Source: an uncultured Microbacterium sp.
Lineage (GTDB): Bacteria > Actinomycetota > Actinomycetes > Actinomycetales > Microbacteriaceae
Assembly: GCF_900078385.1 (NCBI RefSeq)
Contig: NZ_FLQR01000011.1
Location: forward strand, 1-64,000
Direction of reading: 5' to 3'
Length of the DNA: 64,000 nt
Part shown: positions 33,268 through 41,518 of the stretch, piece after piece
How positions within the stretch are numbered: position 1 is the stretch's first letter
Layout: the number at the start of each line of letters is the position of its first letter
Translations under genes and position numbers: made by a program
Notes under the pieces: model-generated
Database searches by the model: none
Seen by the model: the letters and a program-made list of their open reading frames with translations, nothing else
Told to the model about the DNA's origin: nothing

Positions 33268-34493
33268 CCCGCCTCCGTTCCCTCGCCGCCGTCGCGGCGC
33301 TCGGCCTGACCGCCACGGCGCTGGCCGGGTGCGTCGCGAAGTCCGAGCTCGCGTCAGCCGACGCACTCACGGTGGATTCGTCGGCATCCGCGTGCACGGT
33401 GTCGGCGGCCGCCGCCACGAGCGGCACGCTGACGTTCGACGTGAAGAACTCGAGCAGCGACGTCACGGAGTTCTACCTCCTCGCCGAGGACGGCCTGCGG
33501 ATCGTGGGCGAGGTGGAGAACATCGCCCCCGGCGCGTCGCGCACGCTCACCGTCGTCGCGCAGCCCGGTGACTACTTCACGCTCTGCAAGCCCGGGATGG
33601 TCGGCGAGGGCGTCGGCCGTGCGGCCTTCGCCGTGACGGGCGAGAAGGTCGCGGCGACCGGCGACGACGCCGCGCAGAAGCAGCAGGCCGTCGACCTGTA
33701 CGGGGCCTTCGTCAAGGACCAGGTGGAGACGCTGCTCCCCGCGGTGCAGGAGTTCGCCGCCGCGTACGCAGCGGGAGACGACACGATCGCCCGGGCGCAG
33801 TTCCCGCAGGTCCGCGCGTACTACGAGCGGATCGAGCCGATCGCCGAATCGCTGGGCGATCTCGATCCGAAGATCGACTACCGCGAGGTCGACGCGGTCG
33901 CGGAGGGCTTGGACTGGACCGGCTTCCACCGCATCGAGAAGGACCTCTGGGTGCCCGCCGAGGACGCCCTGAACTCCGACGACATCACGCCCGCCTGGCA
34001 GGACTGGGCGCCGTCCACCGATGCGCAGCGGCAGACGTTCGCCGCCGGTCTCGTGGCCGATGTCCAGACGCTCTTCGACTATGTGCACGGCGACGATTTC
34101 ACCGCCGCGCTCGACGCGCAGGGCGTCGCGGGGCTGTCCAACGGCGCCATCGCACTGCTCGACGAGGTCGCCAACGGCAAGATCAGCGGCGAGGAGGACT
34201 GGTGGTCGGGCACCGACCTCTGGGACTTCGCCGCCAACGTCGAGGGCTCCAAGATGGCGTTCTCGCTCGTGAGCGACTTCGCCGCGGCGAAGGGCGACGA
34301 GGGCGCGACGCTCGTCGAGGACATCGACGCCGGCTACGCCGACCTCGAGGCGAAGCTCGCGACCTACGGAAGCCTGGAGGCCGGGTTCGTGACCTACAGC
34401 GAGCTGACCGACGCCGACCGGCGCGACCTCACCGGGCTCATCAACGCGCTCGCCGAGCCGCTGTCCCAGCTGACCGGCACGATCCTGGAGTGA
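33264..34493 (+). CDS. efeO: Iron uptake lipoprotein EfeO (cupredoxin + M75 domain)
   Basis: A 409-residue lipoprotein. The signal peptide ends in lipobox LAGC with Cys23 as lipidation site. A cupredoxin-like domain follows (about 40-130; ends near YFTLCKPGM), then the helical EfeO/M75 imelysin-like domain with HRIEKDLW carrying the HxxE metal motif (about 222-225). It delivers iron to EfeU outside the membrane. Start and stop fit the efeUOB order, overlapping efeU by 4 bases. Confidence 0.93.
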   Translation: MTRLRSLAAVAALGLTATALAGCVAKSELASADALTVDSSASACTVSAAAATSGTLTFDVKNSSSDVTEFYLLAEDGLRIVGEVENIAPGASRTLTVVAQPGDYFTLCKPGMVGEGVGRAAFAVTGEKVAATGDDAAQKQQAVDLYGAFVKDQVETLLPAVQEFAAAYAAGDDTIARAQFPQVRAYYERIEPIAESLGDLDPKIDYREVDAVAEGLDWTGFHRIEKDLWVPAEDALNSDDITPAWQDWAPSTDAQRQTFAAGLVADVQTLFDYVHGDDFTAALDAQGVAGLSNGAIALLDEVANGKISGEEDWWSGTDLWDFAANVEGSKMAFSLVSDFAAAKGDEGATLVEDIDAGYADLEAKLATYGSLEAGFVTYSELTDADRRDLTGLINALAEPLSQLTGTILE

Positions 34494-34515
34494 TGAGGAT
34501 GCGGAGGAGTGACGG

Positions 34516-35832
34516 ATGATGCGCGACGGTGACCTCGAGGCGGCGACGGAGGACCCGCCCGCCGAACCGGCGGAGGCCCCCCGAGGTCTCAGCCGGCGCG
34601 GACTCCTCGGGCTGATCGGCGCGGGAGGACTGGTCGCGGGCGGCCTCGGCGGGGCCGCGATCGGCGCGGCGGCGGCAACCGGCGGCGGCGCATCCGGCGG
34701 GCGCGCGGTGCACCCGTTCCACGGCGAGCATCAGGCGGGCATCACGACCGCCGTCCAGGACCACCTGCACTTCGCGGCCTTCGACATGGCGGACGACGCC
34801 ACGCGCGAGGACCTCGTGTCGCTCCTGCAGGACTGGTCCTACGCCGCGGCCCGGATGACGCAGGGTCTCGACGTGAGCGCGAGCGGGGCCGTGGGCGGGT
34901 CGCCGCAGGCGCCGCCGGATGACACCGGGGAGGCGCTCGGGCTGCCGGCATCGTCGCTCACGATCACGATCGGGTTCGGGCCCGACCTGTTCGAGAAGGA
35001 CGGCGTCGACCGCTTCGGCATCGCGGCGCGCCGCCCGGCCGGGCTCGCGCCGCTGCCCCGCTTCCTCGGCGACGATCTCGTCCCGCTCGGCACGGGCGGA
35101 GACCTCTGCGTGCAGGCGTGCGCCGACGACCCGCAGGTCGCCGTGCACGCCGTGCGCAACCTCAGCCGCATCGCGTTCGGTCGGGCCGCCCTGCGCTGGT
35201 CGCAGCTGGGCTTCGGCCGCACCTCGAAGACCACGACGGCGCAGGCGACCCCCCGGAACCTGTTCGGCTTCAAGGACGGCACCGCCAACATCCTCGCCGA
35301 CGACACCGACGCCCTGCGGGAGCACGTCTGGGTCGGAGGCGAGGACGGCGCGGACTGGCTCGTCGGCGGCAGCTACCTGGTCGCCCGGAAGATCCGGCAG
35401 AAGATCGAGACGTGGGACCGGCTGCGCCTCATCGAGCAGGAGCGCTCGGTCGGACGCACGAAGGGCGAGGGGGGACCGCTGTCCGGCGGCGGGGAGTTCA
35501 CCGAGCCCGACTTCGGCGCGGCCTCCGCCGCCGGGGCGCCGGCCATCGACCAGCGGGCTCACGTGCGGCTCGCGCATCCGGACTTCAACGACGGCGTCCG
35601 CATCCTCCGCCGCGGCTACAACTTCGTCGACGGCAACGACACGCTCGGAGCCCTCGCGGCGGGACTGTTCTTCGTGTCCTATCAGCGCAGCCCGGAGCAG
35701 TTCGTCACGATCCAGAAGGCGCTGGCCACCGACCTGCTGGGGGAGTACTTCGTGCACGTCGGCTCGGGCGTGTTCGCGGTCCCGCCCGGTGCGGCATCCG
35801 GATCGTACGTGGGAGCCGGCCTCTTCGCCTGA
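34516..35832 (+). CDS. efeB: Tat-exported heme peroxidase EfeB (DyP type)
   Basis: A 438-residue dye-decolourising-type peroxidase. The twin-arginine signal is SRRGLLGLIGAGG (Arg27, Arg28). The DyP motif GFKDGTAN (GxxDG, about 248-255) supplies the distal Asp, and the proximal heme His is probably in the RLAHPDFNDG region. It supports ferrous iron supply with EfeO and EfeU. A strong GGAGGAG site lies at about 34503; a second Met follows at codon 2. Confidence 0.93.
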   Translation: MMRDGDLEAATEDPPAEPAEAPRGLSRRGLLGLIGAGGLVAGGLGGAAIGAAAATGGGASGGRAVHPFHGEHQAGITTAVQDHLHFAAFDMADDATREDLVSLLQDWSYAAARMTQGLDVSASGAVGGSPQAPPDDTGEALGLPASSLTITIGFGPDLFEKDGVDRFGIAARRPAGLAPLPRFLGDDLVPLGTGGDLCVQACADDPQVAVHAVRNLSRIAFGRAALRWSQLGFGRTSKTTTAQATPRNLFGFKDGTANILADDTDALREHVWVGGEDGADWLVGGSYLVARKIRQKIETWDRLRLIEQERSVGRTKGEGGPLSGGGEFTEPDFGAASAAGAPAIDQRAHVRLAHPDFNDGVRILRRGYNFVDGNDTLGALAAGLFFVSYQRSPEQFVTIQKALATDLLGEYFVHVGSGVFAVPPGAASGSYVGAGLFA

Positions 35833-35842
35833 CCGGACGCGC

Positions 35843-37033
35843 TCAGCCGTTCTGGCGCGGGTCGGCGTGCCGACGCGGCGGATCCGGGCGGGGCGCCGCT
35901 TCGGTGTCGCGACGCGAACCGGTCGGGTCGTCGCGACGGCCTTCCCGCTCGGCGAGGCCGGGGTCGGCGAACAGCCACCGGGGCCGCGGCTCGACGAGCG
36001 GACGGAAGAGCCGCCGCACGGGGCGGGTCGCGAGGGCCAGGGCGATGACGACGGCCAGCAGCACGACGATCGGGAGGACGAGCCAGGTCGGCTCCGCGGT
36101 GCGCAGGAAGCCGTTCTCACGGAACGGGTACAGCACGAAGGAGTGCAGCAGGTAGACGTACATCGTGTACTGGCCGAAGTGCGTCCAGCGGTGCTGGCCG
36201 CGGGGGATGAGGGCGAGGAACGCGATGCTCAGCACGAGGGCGATCGCCATGAGCGCGAGCCGCACCCCGCCGGCCCACCACTCGGTGCCGCCGAGGTCGG
36301 CGTAGCTTTCGTCGTACTGCAGCCAGTCGCGGAGATTCACGTCCCGCCACGCGTCCGCGAAGAACCAGCCGACGAAGCCGACCACCGCGAACATCCCGAT
36401 CGCGATCGCCCGTACCCACCAGCGTCGCCGGCGCAGGAGGTCGAACCGGTGGACGATCCGATGGTGGGCGAGCCACCAGCCGAGCGTGAAGAACGGCAGC
36501 AGTCCGAGGGTGCGGTCCAGCGACAGGGTGGAGTCGATGTTGGGGAGGTATCCCACCGTGAGGGAGATCACGGCCGTCCACAGCAGCGGCCAGCGCAGGA
36601 GCGCCAGGTACGGGAGGACGAGGCGGAAGATGCCGAGCGCGAGCAGGAACCACAGCGTCCATGACGGCTGTGTGAGGTTCGGGTTCGCCCGCCCCTCCAC
36701 GAGCCACTTCGTCAAGGTCCAGAGCGCCTCGAAGATGACGTACGGCGCCACGATGTCGGTCAGCACGCGTGCCATCTGCGTGCGCGACGGCGAGTCCGAC
36801 TTCGAGAAGTACCCGGAGATGATCGCGAAGGCGGGCATGTGGAACGTGTAGACGAGCAGGTACAGGCCCAGGGCGATATCGGAGTCGTACGTGAGTCGCT
36901 GCACCGCGTGGCCGAGGACGACGAGGACGATGCATGCCAGGCGCGCGTTGTCCCACAGCGGCTCGCGGCGTTTCGTCCGCGCGGCGGTGCCCGGAGGTGT
37001 GGCGCCTGCCGGCGCCGCTGCACTGCCGCTCAT
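35843..37033 (-). CDS. Acyltransferase-3-like membrane protein
   Basis: A 396-residue protein with about ten helices. The N-terminal DNARLACIVLVVLGHAVQ carries the catalytic His of acyltransferase family 3/OpgC-type O-acyltransferases, and YTFHMPAFAIISGYFSKS is the second conserved loop. The last ~60 residues are Arg/Pro/Asp-rich and cytosolic. Start chosen at ATG 37033 with GGTGGGG before it; the 35-residue upstream extension is unlikely. It probably decorates cell-surface glycans. Confidence 0.82.
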   Translation of the reverse strand: MSGSAAAPAGATPPGTAARTKRREPLWDNARLACIVLVVLGHAVQRLTYDSDIALGLYLLVYTFHMPAFAIISGYFSKSDSPSRTQMARVLTDIVAPYVIFEALWTLTKWLVEGRANPNLTQPSWTLWFLLALGIFRLVLPYLALLRWPLLWTAVISLTVGYLPNIDSTLSLDRTLGLLPFFTLGWWLAHHRIVHRFDLLRRRRWWVRAIAIGMFAVVGFVGWFFADAWRDVNLRDWLQYDESYADLGGTEWWAGGVRLALMAIALVLSIAFLALIPRGQHRWTHFGQYTMYVYLLHSFVLYPFRENGFLRTAEPTWLVLPIVVLLAVVIALALATRPVRRLFRPLVEPRPRWLFADPGLAEREGRRDDPTGSRRDTEAAPRPDPPRRHADPRQNG

Positions 37034-37164
37034 CCCCACCACCGCTCGCTCGGGAGTGACCAGACTATCCCGCTGGACGCGCTCCCAGCCCCGTGCCGGA
37101 CGGCCGGTGTAGCGTCGGGACCCCCCGGGCAGGCTCATGCCCGGGTCACGGAACGAGGCACATC

Positions 37165-38310
37165 ATGTCCGCAGCAGGCCTCACTCTCGGCGTCATCGGC
37201 GCATCGCGGAAACCGGACGAGCGGCGGGTGCCCGTCCACCCGGGACACTTCGACCGGATCCCCGACGACCTCCGCGCGCGGATCGTGCTGGAGGAGGGGT
37301 ACGGCGAGCGCTTCGGCATCTCCGACGACGACCTGCGTCCCCTCGTCGGTGCGGTGGCGAGCCGTTCGGCGCTGATCGCGGCATCCGATGTCCTGCTCCT
37401 GCCCAAGCCGCAGCAGGAGGACCTCGCGGAGATGCGCGACGGCCAGGTGCTGTGGGGCTGGCCGCATCTGGTCCAGGACGAGCGGATGACGCAGCTCGCG
37501 ATCGACAAGCGGCTGACCCTGATCGCGTTCGAGGCGATGCAGCACTGGGGAGCGGACGGTGCCTTCGGCCTGCACGTGTTCCACATGAACAACGAGCTCG
37601 CCGGCTACTGCTCGGTGCTGCACGCGCTGCAGCTGTGCGGATCGACCGGCGATTACGGACGCCGGCTCACCGCCGTCGTGATCGGTTTCGGCGCCACGGC
37701 GCGCGGCGCGGTGACAGCGCTGCGGGCGCAGGGCGTGCACGATGTCCGCGTGCTCACGAACCGGCGCGCGGCATCCGTGGCGTCGCCGATCCACGCGGCC
37801 CACATCATCCAGTTCGACCACGACGACGAGCCCTACCTCAGCGAGGTCATCACCGATGACGGCCGTGTCCCGCTCGCGCCGTTCCTCGCGGAGAGCGACA
37901 TCGTCGTCAACTGCACGCTGCAGGACCCGAACCGTCCGCTGCTGTACCTGCGCGAGACCGACCTGGACGCCTTCCGTCCGGGGAGCCTGATCGTCGACGT
38001 GTCGTGCGACGAGGGGATGGGCTTCGAGTGGGCCCGCCCGACGACGTTCACCGAGCCGATGTTCACCGTCGGCGGCACGGTCAACTACTACGGCGTGGAC
38101 CACAGCCCGTCGTACCTCTGGAACTCGGCGAGCTGGGAGATCAGCGAGGCGCTGCTCCGCTTCATCCCGACCGTGATGGGCGGACCGGGCGCCTGGGCTT
38201 CGAGTGAGACCGTCCGTCGGGCGATCGAGATCCAGGACGGCGTTATCGCCAACCCCGCCATCCTCGAGTTCCAGGGGCGAGGCGGCGGATACCCGCACGC
38301 CCGGGAGTGA
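37165..38310 (+). CDS. Alanine dehydrogenase/PNT-family enzyme (carboxyethylornithine synthase-like)
   Basis: A 381-residue NAD(P)-dependent enzyme. The N-terminal AlaDH/PNT domain shows ASRKPDERRVPVHPGHF and the KPQQEDL loop. The Rossmann domain has VVIGFGATARGAV (GxGxxxxG variant). ENRVP-type motifs of true alanine dehydrogenase are altered, so N5-(carboxyethyl)ornithine synthase or another opine-like dehydrogenase is as likely. The ATG at 37165 has a GAACGAGG site. Confidence 0.75.
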   Translation: MSAAGLTLGVIGASRKPDERRVPVHPGHFDRIPDDLRARIVLEEGYGERFGISDDDLRPLVGAVASRSALIAASDVLLLPKPQQEDLAEMRDGQVLWGWPHLVQDERMTQLAIDKRLTLIAFEAMQHWGADGAFGLHVFHMNNELAGYCSVLHALQLCGSTGDYGRRLTAVVIGFGATARGAVTALRAQGVHDVRVLTNRRAASVASPIHAAHIIQFDHDDEPYLSEVITDDGRVPLAPFLAESDIVVNCTLQDPNRPLLYLRETDLDAFRPGSLIVDVSCDEGMGFEWARPTTFTEPMFTVGGTVNYYGVDHSPSYLWNSASWEISEALLRFIPTVMGGPGAWASSETVRRAIEIQDGVIANPAILEFQGRGGGYPHARE

Positions 38311-38352
38311 ATCGCGGGAATACTCTGGTCGGGTGCGCGTTACATGGGATAC

Positions 38353-38364
38353 ATTCACATGAAT
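38353..38364 (+). promoter_or_regulatory. Palindrome ATTCA-CA-TGAAT upstream of the CE1758-type gene
   Basis: A perfect 5+2+5 palindrome 20 nt before the ATG. Its ATTC-N4-GAATAGA form matches the site before the YceI gene at 26500. Confidence 0.4.
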
Positions 38365-38384
38365 AGAAGACGCGAGGAGCGATC

Positions 38385-39605
38385 ATGAGCGACATCGGAT
38401 CCCAGATGCAGTTCGGCATCTTCACCGTGAGCGACATCACGCAAGACCCGACGACCGGCCACACACCCAGCGAGGCCGAGCGCATCCGTGCGACGCTGAC
38501 GATCGCCAAGCACGCGGAGGACGTCGGCCTCGATGTCTTCGCGCTCGGCGAGCACCACAACCCGCCGTTTTGGTCGTCCTCGCCCACGACGACCCTCGCG
38601 TACATCGCCGCGCAGACCGAGCGCCTCATCCTCTCCACCGCGACCACCCTCATCACGACGAACGACCCGGTGAAGATCGCCGAGGACTTCGCGATGCTGC
38701 AGCACGTCTCCGGCGGTCGCACCGACCTCATGCTGGGCCGCGGCAACACCGGACCCGTCTACCCGTGGTTCGGCAAGGACATCCGCCAGGGTCTGCCCCT
38801 CGCCATCGAGAACTACGCCCTGCTGCACAAGCTGTGGCGTGAGGACGTCGTGGACTGGGAAGGGAAGTTCCGCACGCCCCTGCAGGGCTTCACGTCCACG
38901 CCCCGTCCGCTGGACGGCGTCGCGCCCTTCGTCTGGCACGGCTCCATCCGCACGCCGGAGATCGCGGAGCAGGCCGCCTACTACGGCGACGGGTTCTTCG
39001 CGAACAACATCTTCTGGCCCGCCGAGCACTACCAGCGTCTCATCGCGCTGTACCGGCAGCGCTACGCGCACTACGGACACGGCACCCCCGAGCAGGCCAT
39101 CGTCGGCCTCGGCGGGCAGGCGTTCCTGGCGAAGAACTCGCAGGACGCCGTCGCGCAGTTCCGTCCGTACTTCGACAACGCCCCGGTCTACGGGCACGGC
39201 CCGAGCCTCGAGGACTTCTCCGAGATGACGCCGCTCACCGTCGGCTCGCCGCAGCAGGTCATCGACCGGTACGCCGGGATGCGCGACCTCTACGGCGACT
39301 ACCAGCGCCAGCTGTTCCTCATGGACCACGCCGGCCTGCCGCTGAAGACGGTCCTCGAGCAGCTCGACATCCTGGGCGGCGAGGTCGTCCCGGTGCTCCG
39401 CAAGGAGCTGGCGGAGAACCGCCCCGCCGAGGTGCCCGACGCCCCGACCCACGCCGGTCTCGTGCGCAAGGCCTACGGCGACGGACCGGCCCGCGAGGCG
39501 CGCCCGCGCGCGAACCGCGGCGACAACCTCAGCGGCCCCTCGCCCTACGACGACACTCCGGCCACGGCCGGGGCGGCCTTCGGCCTGGCCGGGGGTGCGC
39601 GATGA
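38385..39605 (+). CDS. Luciferase-like FMN-dependent monooxygenase, CE1758 type
   Basis: A 406-residue LLM-class flavin-dependent oxidoreductase (TIM barrel). The N-terminal MQFGIFTVSDIT and GLDVFALGEHHNPPF segments and the later TLITTNDPVKIAEDFAMLQHVSGGR are typical. It has the partner gene that defines the CE1758/CE1759 pair, which supplies reduced FMN. The last ~50 residues are a low-complexity tail. The substrate is unknown. It overlaps the reductase by 4 bases (ATGA). Confidence 0.88.
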   Translation: MSDIGSQMQFGIFTVSDITQDPTTGHTPSEAERIRATLTIAKHAEDVGLDVFALGEHHNPPFWSSSPTTTLAYIAAQTERLILSTATTLITTNDPVKIAEDFAMLQHVSGGRTDLMLGRGNTGPVYPWFGKDIRQGLPLAIENYALLHKLWREDVVDWEGKFRTPLQGFTSTPRPLDGVAPFVWHGSIRTPEIAEQAAYYGDGFFANNIFWPAEHYQRLIALYRQRYAHYGHGTPEQAIVGLGGQAFLAKNSQDAVAQFRPYFDNAPVYGHGPSLEDFSEMTPLTVGSPQQVIDRYAGMRDLYGDYQRQLFLMDHAGLPLKTVLEQLDILGGEVVPVLRKELAENRPAEVPDAPTHAGLVRKAYGDGPAREARPRANRGDNLSGPSPYDDTPATAGAAFGLAGGAR

Positions 39606-40246
39606 CCGCCCGCCGCATCGCCGTCGTCACCGCCGGCCTGTCGAACCCCTCGTCGACCCGGATGCTCGCCGACCGCCTCGCGGCGGCGACGCTGGCCGCG
39701 CTCGCCGAGCGCGGGATCGAGGCTTCCGTCGACACGATCGAACTGCGCGACCTCGCGCACGACATCACCGACAACCTCCTCACCGGCTTCGCTCCGCCGG
39801 CGCTCGAGCGTGCGATCAACGCGGTCGTCTCGGCCGACGCGGTCATCGCCGTCACGCCGATCTTCTCGACGAGCTACTCCGGGCTGTTCAAGTCGTTCAT
39901 CGACGTGCTGGACCCCGACGCGCTGACCGGGACCCCCGTGCTGATCGGCGCCAACGCCGGCACAGCGCGGCACTCGCTGGCGATCGACTACGCCATCCGG
40001 CCGCTGTTCGCGTACCTGCACGCCGAGGCGGTCTCGACGGGGGTCTTCGCGGCATCCAGCGACTGGGGCTCCCGCGCCGACGACGTCGCGCCGCTCAGCG
40101 CCCGCGTCGAGCGCGGCGCGAAGGAGCTCGCCGACGCCGTCGCCCGGCGCGAGCCCGCGACCGCCGTCGATCCGTTCGACCCCGCGCAGTACCTCGGCGA
40201 CGGCCGGTCGTTCGGCCACCTGCTGGGCGGCCTCGCCGGCGAATAG
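39602..40246 (+). CDS. LLM-partnered FMN reductase, CE1759 type
   Basis: A 214-residue flavodoxin-fold NADPH-dependent FMN reductase. It begins IAVVTAGLSNPSSTRMLADRL with the FMN phosphate loop, and TPIFSTSYSGLFKSFIDVL is the second flavin-contact block. It should reduce FMN for the upstream monooxygenase. ATGA overlap shows coupling. Confidence 0.88.
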   Translation: MTARRIAVVTAGLSNPSSTRMLADRLAAATLAALAERGIEASVDTIELRDLAHDITDNLLTGFAPPALERAINAVVSADAVIAVTPIFSTSYSGLFKSFIDVLDPDALTGTPVLIGANAGTARHSLAIDYAIRPLFAYLHAEAVSTGVFAASSDWGSRADDVAPLSARVERGAKELADAVARREPATAVDPFDPAQYLGDGRSFGHLLGGLAGE

Positions 40247-40290
40247 CCGGCCGGGTCCGGTCCGGGTCCTCTCCCGAGCCCCGCGGGGCG

Positions 40291-41010
40291 TCAGCCCCGG
40301 AGCACGCTCGCGCTGTGCGCGCGGACGAGGTCGGCGAACGCCGCGAACGGCGCGGAGGCCAGCGCGAGGGGCGTGCCCTCCGCCTCGGGATGCCACTGCA
40401 CGGCGACGATCGGCAGCTCGGGGTGCTCGACGGCCTCGATGACGCCGTCGTGGGCGACCCCGGTCGCGATGAGACCCGCCCCGAGATCGCGGATGGCCTG
40501 GTGGTGCCCCGACGCCACCGACACGGTCGCCGTCGGCAGCTCCGCGGCCAGCCGTGAGCCCGCGGAGACGGCGACCGGGTGCCACGTCCACTCCAGCCCG
40601 CCGGTCTCGTCCGCGCCCGGGACGTGCCCGCCCGGCAGATCTTCGACGAGCGTGCCGCCGAAGGCGACGTTGAGCACCTGCAGGCCGCGGCAGACGCCGA
40701 GGATCGGGATGCCGGCCGCGACGGCGGCCGCGGTGATGTCGAGGTCGAGCTCGTCCTGCGCCGGGTTCACGTCGTAGCAGGGCGCGGACACGTCGCCGCC
40801 GTACCGGGCGGGGTCGATGTCGCCCCCACCGGGCAGGACGAGTCCGTCGAAGCCGGCGAGGTCGGCGGTCCGCACCACGACGACGTCGAGATCCTCGGCG
40901 CGCACCAGCGCGGCGACGTCGTCGAAGATCGCGTTCGCCAAGCCCACCCGCGCGTCGGCGCCCTCCGCGTCGGACAGGCGTGCGGGGATGGCGATGCGGG
41001 GGAGGCTCAT
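40291..41010 (-). CDS. Class I glutamine amidotransferase-like hydrolase (PuuD type)
   Basis: A 239-residue gamma-glutamyl-gamma-aminobutyrate hydrolase-like protein. The nucleophile elbow is GVCRGLQVLN (Cys about 109), and the catalytic His/Glu are in AVQWHPE. LVLPGGGDIDPARYGG is the family's oxyanion strand. Start ATG 41010 has GGGAGG just upstream; an ATG three codons earlier (41019) is less likely. No puu genes are adjacent. Confidence 0.85.
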   Translation of the reverse strand: MSLPRIAIPARLSDAEGADARVGLANAIFDDVAALVRAEDLDVVVVRTADLAGFDGLVLPGGGDIDPARYGGDVSAPCYDVNPAQDELDLDITAAAVAAGIPILGVCRGLQVLNVAFGGTLVEDLPGGHVPGADETGGLEWTWHPVAVSAGSRLAAELPTATVSVASGHHQAIRDLGAGLIATGVAHDGVIEAVEHPELPIVAVQWHPEAEGTPLALASAPFAAFADLVRAHSASVLRG

Positions 41011-41042
41011 GCCTCCCATTCTTCCGCAGCCGCCGGCGGCGA

Positions 41043-41225
41043 TCAGCCGCTCTTGCGGCGGAACTCCCGCTTCGTCACGGCGCCGTGGGTGCCGTGCACC
41101 GCGGAGTCGCCGTCGAGGTGGGCCTCGCCCTTGCGGTGCTGTGCGTTCTTCTTCTCCAGCGCTTCCTTGAACTTGCGCTTGACGTCGTCGGATGCGGCGG
41201 TTTCGTTGTTCCCGTCGGTACTCAT
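41043..41225 (-). CDS. DUF5302-like small protein
   Basis: A 60-residue charged protein (SDDVKRKFKEALEKKNAQHR, then GHxD-like turns and a basic KREFRRKSG end). It matches the actinobacterial DUF5302 pattern. Function unknown. It ends 33 nt downstream of the amidotransferase start on the same strand. Confidence 0.75.
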   Translation of the reverse strand: MSTDGNNETAASDDVKRKFKEALEKKNAQHRKGEAHLDGDSAVHGTHGAVTKREFRRKSG

Positions 41226-41258
41226 ACCCCCACGATACGCACGCCGACGGCACGCTGG

Positions 41259-41264
41259 TAGGCT
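41259..41264 (+). promoter_or_regulatory. -10 box of pnp
   Basis: TAGGCT; the predicted transcript starts near 41271, giving a ~245-nt leader that holds the structured element. Confidence 0.5.
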
Positions 41265-41265
41265 T

Positions 41266-41396
41266 GCGGAGGTTGTGCGGGGTTCCTCCGCGCATCCGCT
41301 CAAGTCAACACTGAGCTCCTGGAGCAGGCCGGCAGGAAGCTGGTCCCCTGTGGTGGGTTCCCATCTGACGATGGTGATCTTCGACTGGTGACCAGC
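41266..41396 (+). ncRNA. Actino-pnp-type structured leader RNA
   Basis: The 5' region of pnp folds into paired arms: GCGGAGG (41266-41272) with CCTCCGC (41285-41291), and a closing helix GCTGGTC (41339-41345) with GACCAGC (41390-41396). Inner hairpins and a stem around GAGCTCCTGGAGC lie between. Position ahead of pnp fits the Rfam Actino-pnp motif (from memory). Exact ends are approximate. Confidence 0.65.
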
Positions 41397-41518
41397 GCAG
41401 GCGGTCACGCGGCATGTCGTTTCGACGTGCGGCGCGCCCATACTGCCTGTTCCTGCTCCTTCGCATGATCTCGTGCGCGAAACGCGCGTGCGAGTCTAAA
41501 CAAAGAAGGAGAGACCTC

